This document shows, piece by piece, positions 1-8,500 of a DNA stretch of 64,000 nt. The notes beneath the pieces are model-generated. The model did no database searches. It was given only the letters and a program-made list of their open reading frames with translations, and was not told the origin of the DNA. A program made the position numbers and the translations under genes. The DNA comes from Solimicrobium sp040544425 (GTDB taxonomy: Bacteria > Pseudomonadota > Gammaproteobacteria > Burkholderiales > Burkholderiaceae_D). The stretch's first letter is position 1; each line of letters starts with the position of its first letter. Location of the stretch: NCBI GenBank assembly GCA_040544425.1, contig JBEONO010000002.1, forward strand, positions 186,001 to 250,000, in the 5' to 3' direction.

Positions 1-1
1 C

Positions 2-49
2 GCCAACTATCAGTCTCACGCGCACATCAAAGCACCGGTGGCAGTCTGA
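2..49 (+). CDS. thyA: thymidylate synthase, C-terminal tail (partial)
   Basis: Only the last 15 codons and the TGA (47-49) lie in the window. The tail reads NYQSHAHIKAPVAV, which matches the conserved end of ThyA (HPGIKAPVA- in enterobacteria). ThyA makes dTMP from dUMP and releases dihydrofolate. Its stop overlaps the folA start as TGATG, so the two genes look translationally coupled. The identification rests on a short tail plus the expected neighbour, and the rest of the gene lies before the window. Confidence 0.8.
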   Translation, partial: ANYQSHAHIKAPVAV

Positions 50-531
50 TGTCCGGACTGACTATCATCGTTGCGATGGACGCCAGACGCGGCATCGGCA
101 TAGACAATAAATTGCCCTGGCATTTATCGGAAGATCTGATCCGCTTTAAACAGATTACCACCGGGCACGCAATTATCATGGGCCGAAAAACCTATGAATC
201 GATCGGCAAGCCACTGCCCAACCGGCGCAATATTGTGCTCACGCGCCAGGCCGACTGGCAGGCCGCCGGCATTGAAGTCGCGCAATCGTTGACCGATGCG
301 ATGCAGCTGGTCAGCAATGAGGAGGCGTTTGTGATTGGCGGCGCTGAAATTTACAGCCAGGCGCTGCCATTTTGCAGCAAATTATTGGTCACGGAAATTC
401 ATCACGATGTGCACTGTGATGCTTTTTTTCCTGCGATTGATCACAAAGCCTGGCAAGAGATCGAGAGAACCACCCAGCATTCCGACAAAAATGGATTTGA
501 TTATTCGTTCGTCACCTATCAAAAAATGTAA
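49..531 (+). CDS. folA: dihydrofolate reductase
   Basis: NADPH-dependent reduction of dihydrofolate to tetrahydrofolate, recycling the folate oxidised by ThyA; cytosolic. The 160 residues are the normal FolA length. Visible family features are the N-terminal strand TIIVAMDARRGIGIDNKLPWHLSEDL, with the Met20-type loop, the PW pair and the substrate-binding acidic residue, then IIMGRKTYESIG and the NADPH-binding VIGGAEIY. The start overlaps the thyA stop (TGATG). A DUF4337 gene follows 15 bp downstream and may share the transcript. Nothing abnormal is visible in the active-site segments. Confidence 0.97.
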   Translation: MSGLTIIVAMDARRGIGIDNKLPWHLSEDLIRFKQITTGHAIIMGRKTYESIGKPLPNRRNIVLTRQADWQAAGIEVAQSLTDAMQLVSNEEAFVIGGAEIYSQALPFCSKLLVTEIHHDVHCDAFFPAIDHKAWQEIERTTQHSDKNGFDYSFVTYQKM

Positions 532-546
532 AGCAAGGAGTTTGTT

Positions 547-1113
547 ATGGCAGAAGAATTTGAAGTGCATGGTCCTCATGATCATGAATTGGAACACGCT
601 GCCCACGGTGGCGACGATTTTTCCAGCAGGATTGCGGTGATGACCGCAATCATGGCCACCGCCGGTGCGATCTTCGGCTTTCAGGCTGGCTCGACCCAGA
701 ACGAGGCGGCCTTGTTCAAGAATGAAGCTGGCATCGTCAAGACCGAAGCGGCCGATCAGTGGAATTTTTATCAGTCCAAATCAAACAAGCAAAATCTGGC
801 CGAGTTGGCGGTGACCATGCCTGGCGTTGATGTCGCAAAATATCAGGCCGATATCGCGCGCTATAAAACTGAAAAAGAAGAAATCAAGAAACACGCCGAT
901 GAGCTGGAAAAATCTTCCAAAGAGTGGAACGAGAAATCGGCCGAAGTTTTGCATCAGCATCACCGTTGGGCCCAGGCCATGACTGCCCTGCAAATTGCCA
1001 TATCGCTGGCAGCCATCACACTGCTGACGCGCAAATCGTGGATGCAGGTCGCGTCGTATTCGGTAGCAGGCATCGGCGTAGTATTGGCGGTCTGCGCCTG
1101 GTTTCAGATTTAA
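547..1113 (+). CDS. DUF4337-type membrane protein
   Basis: Protein of 188 residues with a His-rich acidic N-terminus (residues 1-25), a hydrophobic segment around 30-48, a charged and probably coiled-coil middle (about 65-130, many K/E/Q) and two hydrophobic segments near the C-terminus. This architecture fits the DUF4337 family of inner-membrane proteins, whose function is not established. A clear AAGGAG ribosome site precedes the ATG. It lies 15 bp after folA, so cotranscription is likely, but a role in folate metabolism is not implied. Confidence 0.75.
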   Translation: MAEEFEVHGPHDHELEHAAHGGDDFSSRIAVMTAIMATAGAIFGFQAGSTQNEAALFKNEAGIVKTEAADQWNFYQSKSNKQNLAELAVTMPGVDVAKYQADIARYKTEKEEIKKHADELEKSSKEWNEKSAEVLHQHHRWAQAMTALQIAISLAAITLLTRKSWMQVASYSVAGIGVVLAVCAWFQI

Positions 1114-1141
1114 TCGACCCTGACTGAATTTCGCCTTAACT

Positions 1142-1951
1142 ATGTTTATGAAAAATCTTTTCAATTTCCTGATGCCTGCTTTATGCGCGTTCGCTTTGAA
1201 TGCTCAGGCGCAAACTTCTGATTTCGTTGAACTGATTCCATCGCCCTATCTGCAAAAAGATTTAACGGCATCGGCCGGATTAGGCATTGTGACTTTGCCC
1301 AAATATGCCGACGGCAGCGAGCAGAAAATATCGCCCTTGCCATTCCTTGACCTGGAGTGGAAAAGCGGCGTGTTCTTCAGTACCGTTTCAGGGTTCGGCT
1401 TTAACTTTTCACAAAATCCGAGCTGGCAGTATGGTGTGCGATTGGGACTGATCGCGTATCAGGAACAGTCAGCTAAAAATCGCGACAACGGTCCGGGCAA
1501 TACACCGACTGATCTGGCGCCAGCCGTATTTGGCAACTACCTGATCGATCAGCATTTTACGGTCCTGTCGTCGATACAGGCCGGTGCAGGTGTGCGTCGC
1601 GAGAGTCAGGCATTTTGGGTCAGTCTGGGCGGTCGCTATGTTGACCGGCTTGACGCCTCCAATCGTATCTACGGTGTACTCAGTACCAGCTGGGCCAGTC
1701 TGCATTACATGCAAGACTATTACGGTGTAAACCAAATGCAGGCGGCTGACTATAAATTCTCTGAATACGACGCCAGGGCCGGCATGCTGAAACTCAAACT
1801 TGCGGTTGGTGTGGATACGGTTCTGAATCAAAACTGGTCGCTGTTAACTGGCCTGTCATTGACCCATCCGCTTGGTGCTGCTGCCTCCAGTCCGTTATCG
1901 TCAAACAAAACTCAGGTTCTTGCCTACAGCGCGCTTTACTATCGATTCTGA
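1142..1951 (+). CDS. MipA/OmpV family outer-membrane protein
   Basis: Protein of 269 residues with a signal peptide ending around ALNAQAQ, then alternating amphipathic segments and a terminal aromatic (YYRF), as in outer-membrane beta-barrels. Segments such as DLTASAGLGIVTLPKYADGSE and the repeated G-x-R-x-G pattern fit the MipA/OmpV family. E. coli MipA scaffolds MltA and MrcB, while others act as porins; the exact role cannot be told here. The ATG at 1142 gives MFMKNLF; the internal ATG at 1148 is equally plausible. A strong hairpin with a T-run follows. Confidence 0.8.
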   Translation: MFMKNLFNFLMPALCAFALNAQAQTSDFVELIPSPYLQKDLTASAGLGIVTLPKYADGSEQKISPLPFLDLEWKSGVFFSTVSGFGFNFSQNPSWQYGVRLGLIAYQEQSAKNRDNGPGNTPTDLAPAVFGNYLIDQHFTVLSSIQAGAGVRRESQAFWVSLGGRYVDRLDASNRIYGVLSTSWASLHYMQDYYGVNQMQAADYKFSEYDARAGMLKLKLAVGVDTVLNQNWSLLTGLSLTHPLGAAASSPLSSNKTQVLAYSALYYRF

Positions 1952-2001
1952 GCGCAGATTTCATACGCAAGTCACAGACTATTTGCTATAGTGAAGTCAA
2001 T

Positions 2002-2028
2002 AGGGGGTAATCCCCCCTTTTTCTTTTT
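2002..2028 (+). terminator. hairpin with T-run after the MipA-like gene
   Basis: GGGGG-TAAT-CCCCC stem-loop (2003-2017) followed by a run of T interrupted by one C. It reads as the intrinsic terminator of the upstream gene. It also lies in the leader region of the decarboxylase gene, so an attenuator role is possible if that transcript starts upstream of it. Confidence 0.65.
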
Positions 2029-2109
2029 GAATGTCAGAAACGTTGGCGGTCTGTCCGGTTCCAATTTTTTAACATTCGCACCAAGTCATTCTCTCAATTG
2101 GAGATCAAC

Positions 2110-4365
2110 ATGAAATTCCGCTTCCCGATCGTCATCATCGACGAAGATTTTAGATCCGAAAACACCTCCGGACTGGGCATCCGCGCCTTGGCTCAGGCCA
2201 TGGAAGAGGAAGGGATGGAAATTCTGGGCGTGACCAGTTATGTGGATCTAGCCCAGTTCGCACAGCAGCAATCGCGCGCCTCAGCATTTATTTTATCGAT
2301 CGATGATGAAGAATTCGGCGGCGGCAGCCCGGAGGAAATCGATTTCGCGCTGACTTCGCTGCGCGCCTTCGTCGAAGAAATCCGCTACAAAAATTCCGAC
2401 ATCCCGATTTATCTGTACGGTGAAACGCGCACCTCACGCCATATTCCGAATGACATTTTGCGCGAACTGCATGGCTTCATTCATATGTTTGAAGATACGC
2501 CGGAATTTGTCGCGCGCCATATCATCCGCGAAGCCAAAGCCTATCTGGACGGACTTGCGCCGCCCTTCTTCCGCGCTCTGGTGCATTATGCCAACGATGG
2601 CTCCTATTCCTGGCACTGCCCTGGACATTCCGGCGGTGTGGCATTTTTGAAGTCACCGATCGGACAGATGTTCCACCAGTTTTTTGGCGAGAACATGCTG
2701 CGCGCCGACGTCTGCAATGCTGTTGAAGAATTGGGGCAACTGCTGGATCATACCGGTCCGGTTGCGGCATCCGAACGCAATGCGGCGCGGATTTTCAATG
2801 CCGATCATTGCTATTTCGTGACCAACGGCACGTCGACCTCAAACAAAATGGTCTGGCACTCCACCGTGGCGGACGGCGACATCGTGGTGGTTGATCGCAA
2901 CTGTCACAAATCGGTTTTGCACTCGATCATCATGACCGGCGCCATTCCGGTGTTCCTGATGCCGACACGCAATCACCTCGGTATCATCGGTCCGATTCCA
3001 TTGTCCGAATTTACGATGGAAAATATTCAAAAGAAAATCGATGCCAATCCGTTTGCACGAAACGCCAAGAACAAGCAGCCGCGGATTCTGACAATTACCC
3101 AGTCCACCTACGACGGCGTCATCTACAACGTCGAAACGCTCAAGGATATGCTGGACGGACAGATCGATACCCTGCATTTTGACGAAGCCTGGCTGCCGCA
3201 CGCAACCTTCCATTCGTTTTATCAGGACATGCACGCCATTGGTCCGGACCGGCCACGCGCCAGGGAATCGATTATCTTTTCTACCCAATCGACGCACAAG
3301 CTGCTGGCGGGCTTATCGCAGGCCTCGCAAATTCTGGTGCGCGATGCTGAAAACAACAAGCTCGACCGCGACCGCTTCAATGAAGCCTACCTGATGCATA
3401 CCTCAACCTCACCGCAATATTCAATCATCGCCTCATGCGATGTGGCAGCGGCGATGATGGAAGCACCCGGCGGCACTGCACTGGTCGAAGAATCGATCCT
3501 CGAAGCGCTGGATTTCCGCCGCGCCATGCGCAAGATCGATCAGGAGTGGGGACAGGACTGGTGGTTCCAGGTCTGGGGTCCGAACGAGTTGTGCGAAGAC
3601 GGCATCGGCACCCAGGAAGACTGGATGATCCGTGCCGAAGACGACTGGCACGGCTTCGGCAACCTGGCGCCAAACTTTAATATGCTCGATCCAATCAAAG
3701 CGACGATCATTACACCGGGTTTGTCGCTCGAAGGAAAATTTTCCGAGTCTGGCATTCCCGCCTCGATCGTCACCAAATACTTGGCCGAGCACGGCGTGAT
3801 CATTGAAAAATGCGGCCTGTATTCGTTCTTCATCATGTTCACGATCGGCATTACCAAAGGCCGCTGGAATACGCTCCTGACAGCACTGCAGCAATTCAAG
3901 GATGACTATGACAAGAACCAGCCAATGTGGCGGGTCTTGCCGGAATTCGTCGCCAGCCATCCGCGCTACGAATTGGTCGGCCTGCGCGATCTGTGTCAGC
4001 AGATTCATCAGACTTATCAAACTTATGATGTCGCCCGATTGACGACTGAGATGTATCTGTCCGATATGGAACCGGCCATGAAGCCCTCGCACGCGTTTGC
4101 GAAAATGGCGCATCGGGAAATCGAGCGGGTGTCGATTGATGATCTGGAAGGTCGGGTCACCGCTATTTTATTGACGCCCTACCCGCCCGGCATTCCGCTG
4201 TTAATCCCGGGCGAATGTTTTAACAAAACGATTGTCGACTATCTGAAGTTTGCGCGTGACTTTAATCAACAGTTCCCAGGCTTTGAGACCGACGTGCACG
4301 GGCTGGTGACGCGTGTTGAAAACGGCGTGAAAAATTATTTCGTCGATTGCGTACAAGATGAGTAG
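2110..4365 (+). CDS. Orn/Lys/Arg decarboxylase, PLP-dependent
   Basis: Fold-type I decarboxylase of 751 residues that converts a basic amino acid to its polyamine or diamine with loss of CO2, the inducible acid-resistance type. An N-terminal receiver-like wing domain (about 1-130) precedes the PLP core, where the Schiff-base lysine is K397 in STHKLLAGLSQ and the HFDEAW motif holds the PLP-contacting Asp. The C-terminal end (TPYPPGIPLLIPGE, FPGFETD) resembles E. coli AdiA more than SpeC. I cannot decide between arginine, lysine and ornithine. The ATG at 2110 was chosen over the in-frame TTG at 2098 because GGAGA lies at 2100-2104. A shared terminator follows. Confidence 0.9.
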   Translation: MKFRFPIVIIDEDFRSENTSGLGIRALAQAMEEEGMEILGVTSYVDLAQFAQQQSRASAFILSIDDEEFGGGSPEEIDFALTSLRAFVEEIRYKNSDIPIYLYGETRTSRHIPNDILRELHGFIHMFEDTPEFVARHIIREAKAYLDGLAPPFFRALVHYANDGSYSWHCPGHSGGVAFLKSPIGQMFHQFFGENMLRADVCNAVEELGQLLDHTGPVAASERNAARIFNADHCYFVTNGTSTSNKMVWHSTVADGDIVVVDRNCHKSVLHSIIMTGAIPVFLMPTRNHLGIIGPIPLSEFTMENIQKKIDANPFARNAKNKQPRILTITQSTYDGVIYNVETLKDMLDGQIDTLHFDEAWLPHATFHSFYQDMHAIGPDRPRARESIIFSTQSTHKLLAGLSQASQILVRDAENNKLDRDRFNEAYLMHTSTSPQYSIIASCDVAAAMMEAPGGTALVEESILEALDFRRAMRKIDQEWGQDWWFQVWGPNELCEDGIGTQEDWMIRAEDDWHGFGNLAPNFNMLDPIKATIITPGLSLEGKFSESGIPASIVTKYLAEHGVIIEKCGLYSFFIMFTIGITKGRWNTLLTALQQFKDDYDKNQPMWRVLPEFVASHPRYELVGLRDLCQQIHQTYQTYDVARLTTEMYLSDMEPAMKPSHAFAKMAHREIERVSIDDLEGRVTAILLTPYPPGIPLLIPGECFNKTIVDYLKFARDFNQQFPGFETDVHGLVTRVENGVKNYFVDCVQDE

Positions 4366-4370
4366 AAAAA

Positions 4371-4397
4371 AAGCCGCTGAAATCAGCGGCTTTTTTT
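4371..4397. terminator. bidirectional intrinsic terminator
   Basis: The stem AGCCGCTGA / TCAGCGGCT is flanked by an A-run on the left and seven T on the right. It can therefore end both the decarboxylase (+) and the convergent HD-GYP gene (-), whose stop codon lies inside it. Confidence 0.9.
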
Positions 4398-5679
4398 ATG
4401 GAGTTTTGAAGTAATACGAAGTCCGTTTGCCAGGCGCGAAGTAATCAAATATTTCGGGTGACAACTGGTTGGGGCTGATCGTTTTCGTCACACTCAGTCC
4501 CGGCTCCTGCTCAATATCAATCACGATCACCTCATTTTTTAGATTCGCTGCGTCATACACCAGCACGGTTGGCTTCAAAGGCCGTTTGGTATTCACCGCC
4601 ACGACCATGCCAACGAATCCGTTCGACAGCAGCACGATAGTGCCAGGCGGGTAGACCCCGAGGCAATGCACCAGCGCGGTCAGTGACTTCCCATCAAATT
4701 TGCTGCGTTGCTGCGCATAGATGATAGACAGCGACTCATGCGGCGTGTGCGATTGCGCAGGATTCTGAGAATTACATAATTCATCAAACGCATCGGCTAC
4801 GCCAACAATACTTGCCAGAGGTGAAATCTGCTCACCCTTGAGCCGTTCAGGATAACCGGTACCGTCGATACGTTCGTGATGCTGCCAGACGATCAGCATC
4901 GCTTCGTAAGGCAGCTGTAATTTATTACAGATATCTATCCCTTTTTTGCAATGCTGATGCATGATTTCCGCCTCCATCGCTGTCAGGGGTTCCGTTTTTT
5001 CCGTGATCCGGCGCGGCAAATCAGAGCAACCAACATCGTGGAATAATGCCCCCAGACCCACCAGCTTCATGTCTTCAACAGAATAACCCATGTCTTTGGC
5101 CAGGATCATCGACAGCACCGCGACGTTCATGGCATGCGTATAGATATCGCTGCCATTTTTATGCTCAATCACCAGGTGAATGGCGATCTCGGAGTCCATC
5201 ATGGCGGACGATGCCATGCCATTGACCATCTTGCTGGCCTGCTCTGAAACCATGAGCGGATTGGAAAACAGATTTTGCCAAAGCAGTTTCAAGGCACGCA
5301 GATTTGCCAGAAATTCACGTTCGCATTCCATGATTTTTTCAGCTTGCCTGGCCATGCGATCAATCAAGCGCATCTTTTCGTCTAGAGTCGGGTTGTCCTC
5401 TTTGATGGCAACGGTGTCTGTTGCACTCTGCTGTTTCGCAGTGGCCAGTCTGGACCCATCGAGCTGTTCGTCAGGAGGGACGCAATCACTCTTCTGGGGC
5501 GTGTAACGAATTTTCTGCAGGCCCAGACCCTGGATCGTGGCAATCTGGTCTGGTCGTTCAATTTTAAAGCTTGAAAAAGAAAACGGATGTTTGGTCCAGT
5601 TCAAATCCAGATGCACAAACAGACCGACACACAATTGATCAGGTTTGATAAAGGAATCTCGTTGTGAATTGCTTAGCAT
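4396..5679 (-). CDS. HD-GYP cyclic-di-GMP phosphodiesterase
   Basis: Protein of 427 residues. The N-terminal part (about 1-130) looks like the DUF3391 domain often joined to HD-GYP. The HD-GYP domain is complete: H214-D215 in LFHDVG, H267-H268, and the signature I271-D-G-T-G-Y-P277 followed by K281 and the downstream VADAFDELC. All the usual metal-ligand positions I can see are kept, so hydrolysis of c-di-GMP to pGpG or GMP is expected. No membrane segment is visible, so it is probably cytosolic. GAGGAAG precedes the ATG. The substrate of the accessory domain is unknown. Confidence 0.92.
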   Translation of the reverse strand: MLSNSQRDSFIKPDQLCVGLFVHLDLNWTKHPFSFSSFKIERPDQIATIQGLGLQKIRYTPQKSDCVPPDEQLDGSRLATAKQQSATDTVAIKEDNPTLDEKMRLIDRMARQAEKIMECEREFLANLRALKLLWQNLFSNPLMVSEQASKMVNGMASSAMMDSEIAIHLVIEHKNGSDIYTHAMNVAVLSMILAKDMGYSVEDMKLVGLGALFHDVGCSDLPRRITEKTEPLTAMEAEIMHQHCKKGIDICNKLQLPYEAMLIVWQHHERIDGTGYPERLKGEQISPLASIVGVADAFDELCNSQNPAQSHTPHESLSIIYAQQRSKFDGKSLTALVHCLGVYPPGTIVLLSNGFVGMVVAVNTKRPLKPTVLVYDAANLKNEVIVIDIEQEPGLSVTKTISPNQLSPEIFDYFAPGKRTSYYFKTP

Positions 5680-6070
5680 GACTTCCTCACAATTAAAAAC
5701 ACGGCGATTCAGCGTTACTGAATTTTCGCCCTCAAGTTCAGACCAGCCAGTCTTTGCTCCTGTTTGTATTTTGCATCCGGGATCACCAGACTGCTATGCT
5801 CTATTTAGGGCATTTTGAAGTACTTTATGCATATAAAATTGTTGCTTTAGTAAACTTGATTGCAAATTTACAAGCAAAAACAGCAAATCAATATGAATAA
5901 AATCAGTCAAATAAAAACAATCAGAAATTTATGTTGGTGATTTCAAGGTTGGCTTGACATACCCAAGAGACTCTCGGAAGTTTGCGGGACGCACGAACAA
6001 ATTGTCCCCCAGCCTCTAAGGATAGAACCGGTGGGCCAAAAGTAAAGGGCAATTACCTGCTGTAGGGTGA
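5680..6070. other. intergenic region, 391 bp
   Basis: No credible coding region is seen. The part next to the HD-GYP gene (about 5780-5940) is strongly A+T-rich and is the likely promoter region for that minus-strand gene. The part next to the thioesterase gene (5945-6070) is more G+C-rich and lies 3' of that gene. I could not recognise a riboswitch or a known small RNA. Confidence 0.5.
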
Positions 6071-6499
6071 CTATTTTTTGGGATACAGGATCATCTGGGT
6101 GCAGCGGAACACGGCAATGGTCTGATCGGTCGCCTTGTTCTTCACCACCGCATCCCACACCTGAGTGGTCTTGCCGCGATGCAGTGCCTTGGCGGTGCAG
6201 TAAATAATGCCTTCGCGTGCAGTGGACAGATGATTTGATTTCAGCTCGATGGTGGTGAATCCGCTGGCACTCTCAGGCAGGCTTGCCAGGCAACCGAAAC
6301 CAGCGGCCGTGTCGGCCAGACTGATCACCGTGCCGGCATGCAGATAACCATTCGGCGCCAACAGAAACGGCAGCACGGTCAATTCGGCCAACACTTCCTC
6401 GTCGATCAGGGAAATGATTTTGATACCAAGGTGACCAGGCAGGTTTGCCTGTCCCAGTTGGTTGAAGCTGTCAACCGTGTGTTGAATTTGACTGGTCAT
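6071..6499 (-). CDS. PaaI-type hotdog thioesterase
   Basis: Single hotdog-fold domain of 142 residues. The segment HLGIKIISLIDEEVLAELTV leads to the PaaI-like active-site stretch GYLHAGTVISLADTAAGFG, where the LHAG turn and the Asp of LADTA are the expected catalytic region, followed by IELKSNHLSTAREG. Members hydrolyse acyl- or aryl-CoA thioesters; the substrate cannot be read from sequence. It is transcribed in the same direction as the small unknown gene just upstream (27 bp gap), so the two may be cotranscribed. Confidence 0.85.
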   Translation of the reverse strand: MTSQIQHTVDSFNQLGQANLPGHLGIKIISLIDEEVLAELTVLPFLLAPNGYLHAGTVISLADTAAGFGCLASLPESASGFTTIELKSNHLSTAREGIIYCTAKALHRGKTTQVWDAVVKNKATDQTIAVFRCTQMILYPKK

Positions 6500-6526
6500 T
6501 GTGTGAGATCGCGGTTGGGCGTAATG

Positions 6527-6886
6527 CTATTTACGCTGCGCGTCAATATCGGCGAGACATTCCAATCCGCGCTGGGTAATCTGTACCCCGTTTGCATCGG
6601 ACGTAATAAAACTTTTTTTACTCAGAAATGCAAAAACCACCGGATCCAGTTCAGGCGCCTCACTGGCCACGACCGCGCGCAAACCCTCAATACAATGTTT
6701 GGAAAACAGGACCGCCTTGCCTTCATCGGTCAATTCCAATTGCCCATCCTTGCGATAGCTGGCAAATTTTATTCCACACAAGCGTTTGGCATTGCGATTG
6801 ACGCAGGCGGTCGGTTTGACGTTTTTGGATAAACGACCGATTTGCTCGAGCGCGTCAAATTCATCAATACTCAGATTTTTATCCAT
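6527..6886 (-). CDS. small protein of unknown function, winged-helix-like halves
   Basis: Not recognised. The 119 residues contain two similar short blocks, one near LELTDEGKAVL (residues about 50-60) and one near VQITQRGLECLAD (about 101-113). Both resemble the wing end of MarR/winged-helix folds (L/I-T-x-x-G-x-x-x-L). There is no signal peptide or membrane segment. The ORF has ordinary base composition, a GGAA site upstream of the ATG, and sits between the thioesterase and lipoprotein genes on the same strand. A DNA-binding or scaffold role is only a guess. Confidence 0.6.
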   Translation of the reverse strand: MDKNLSIDEFDALEQIGRLSKNVKPTACVNRNAKRLCGIKFASYRKDGQLELTDEGKAVLFSKHCIEGLRAVVASEAPELDPVVFAFLSKKSFITSDANGVQITQRGLECLADIDAQRK

Positions 6887-6931
6887 GTCAGTTCCAGAAA
6901 GTTAAAGCTGTTTTTGCGACAGGAATATTGT

Positions 6932-8296
6932 TCAATTTGCCGACGTAATAATTGCCAGCGCATTATTGCCCAAGCTCTGAACGGTCGGTGCCGCCAATGT
7001 TCCGTTTGCATTAATTGGATATACCGAGACAGTATTGTCGCTAAAGTTTGCGACATAGGCGAAGCCGCCTTTCGGTTCCACGCTCACCGATTTGGGACCG
7101 TTGCCCGTGCCAACCACTGCGCCAAGACTCAGCAGCGTGCCATTCGAAGCAATGCTGAACGCAGCGATGGTATTGCTCGAATTGTTGACGACATAAGCAT
7201 ACTGACCATTCGGGGACACGGCCATCGCCAACGGATTGGTTCCGCCTGTCGAAATTGTGCCGGTACTGACGAGGCTACCGGCATTAATGGCGTAGCTGGT
7301 GACGGTAGCGTCGGCGCTGTTGACCACATATGCAAAAGGTCCGAGCTTGGCGCTGGCTGGCGTGGTCACGATGGCAGCGGGCGTGCTGCCTGTCGCAATC
7401 GTTGCCGGAGCAGTTAAGGTTCCTGCAGAAATCACATATTCGGAAATGCTGTTCGCTGTCGGATTTGTCACATACAGATAGTTATTGCCATTGGAGCTTA
7501 CCGAAGCTAACGAGCAAAACACCTGTCCAACTGGCGGGACCGCTCCAGCGGGTGATGACAGGCAGCTATTGGATGCCGGGGCACCGATCGAACTTAAGGT
7601 GCCGCTTGCCGGGTTAATGGCAAATCCGGAAATGGTTTGTGCCGTCGAATTGGCGACAAACACGTATTTGCCCGAAGCATCGACCACGACCGATTGTGGG
7701 CCAGAAATACCCGTGCCTAGCGCGGCGCCGGCGCTGACCAGCAAGCCATTGGCCGGATTACCCAAATAAGATGAAATCGTATTGTCGGCACTGTTGACGG
7801 CATATACATACCGGCCAGTGGGGTCGAGCGCCAATGCCAGCGGGACGCTGCCAGTCGGAACATTCGCGCCATTGACAGCGAGCGCACCAGTTGTTTCGTT
7901 GATCACCAAGGGAGTGATGGAATTACCCGCCTGATTGACCAGATAAGCAAATTCAATCGCATTACACGCCAGCGTCACAGTCACATCAGCCGACGAGATC
8001 GTCCCGGCTGGATTGGTCAATACGCAGGTCTGTGGCGGGGATCCCGGCTGTTTCAGAATGGCGACTGAATACGTCTGATTGTTGGACAACTGCGTGGTGA
8101 ATGTGGCGACACCATTTGCGTTAACGGTTAAATTGTCGACGCTGTTGTTTTGCAACTGCAGGCCGCCACCAATCAAGCCACTGATATTGACCTTGACCTT
8201 GTAATATGTCGACGAACTTTTTTTACAACCGGCCGCCAACAAGGTAACGCTGCAGACGAGCATCACCAGCAAATTCTTTACGCTTAAATTCATCAT
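6932..8296 (-). CDS. secreted beta-propeller lipoprotein (YVTN/lactonase-like repeats)
   Basis: About 454 residues. The signal sequence ends in the lipobox LAAGC, so the protein is probably lipid-anchored in the envelope. After a small beta-sandwich-like part (about 25-105) come repeated blocks of the type YVVNSADNTISSY / YVANFSDNTVSVY / GPKSVSVEP, each about 45-50 residues, as in YVTN or 6-phosphogluconolactonase-like propellers. Enzymatic activity is not implied, since many such proteins are binding scaffolds. The ATG at 8296 is preceded by AAAAGG; an in-frame ATG at 8293 is equivalent, and the longer reading needs a TTG. Confidence 0.85.
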   Translation of the reverse strand: MMNLSVKNLLVMLVCSVTLLAAGCKKSSSTYYKVKVNISGLIGGGLQLQNNSVDNLTVNANGVATFTTQLSNNQTYSVAILKQPGSPPQTCVLTNPAGTISSADVTVTLACNAIEFAYLVNQAGNSITPLVINETTGALAVNGANVPTGSVPLALALDPTGRYVYAVNSADNTISSYLGNPANGLLVSAGAALGTGISGPQSVVVDASGKYVFVANSTAQTISGFAINPASGTLSSIGAPASNSCLSSPAGAVPPVGQVFCSLASVSSNGNNYLYVTNPTANSISEYVISAGTLTAPATIATGSTPAAIVTTPASAKLGPFAYVVNSADATVTSYAINAGSLVSTGTISTGGTNPLAMAVSPNGQYAYVVNNSSNTIAAFSIASNGTLLSLGAVVGTGNGPKSVSVEPKGGFAYVANFSDNTVSVYPINANGTLAAPTVQSLGNNALAIITSAN

Positions 8297-8500
8297 CAAC
8301 CTTTTGGCAACCTGAGTTTTGGGGTGGACCCGGATTTTAGCTGATATTTAGCCCACCAAGCCAATTAAGATGAGCTTTTGGCCAGAAATGGCAATTTAGT
8401 ACCTGTTTTTTGAACGGCTGTTCCAATCAAACGCCGAACTTCTCACATTTAATAAAAAATAGCACTAAACTAGCCGGATTATTCAATTTTAAAAAAAACC

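Noticed and set aside
3433..4113. Long minus-strand ORF inside the decarboxylase gene
   Set aside because: Shadow of a strongly coding plus-strand gene with clear family motifs.
5943..6158. Minus-strand ORF of 71 codons after the thioesterase gene
   Set aside because: It overlaps the thioesterase 3' end in another frame and shows no recognisable features.
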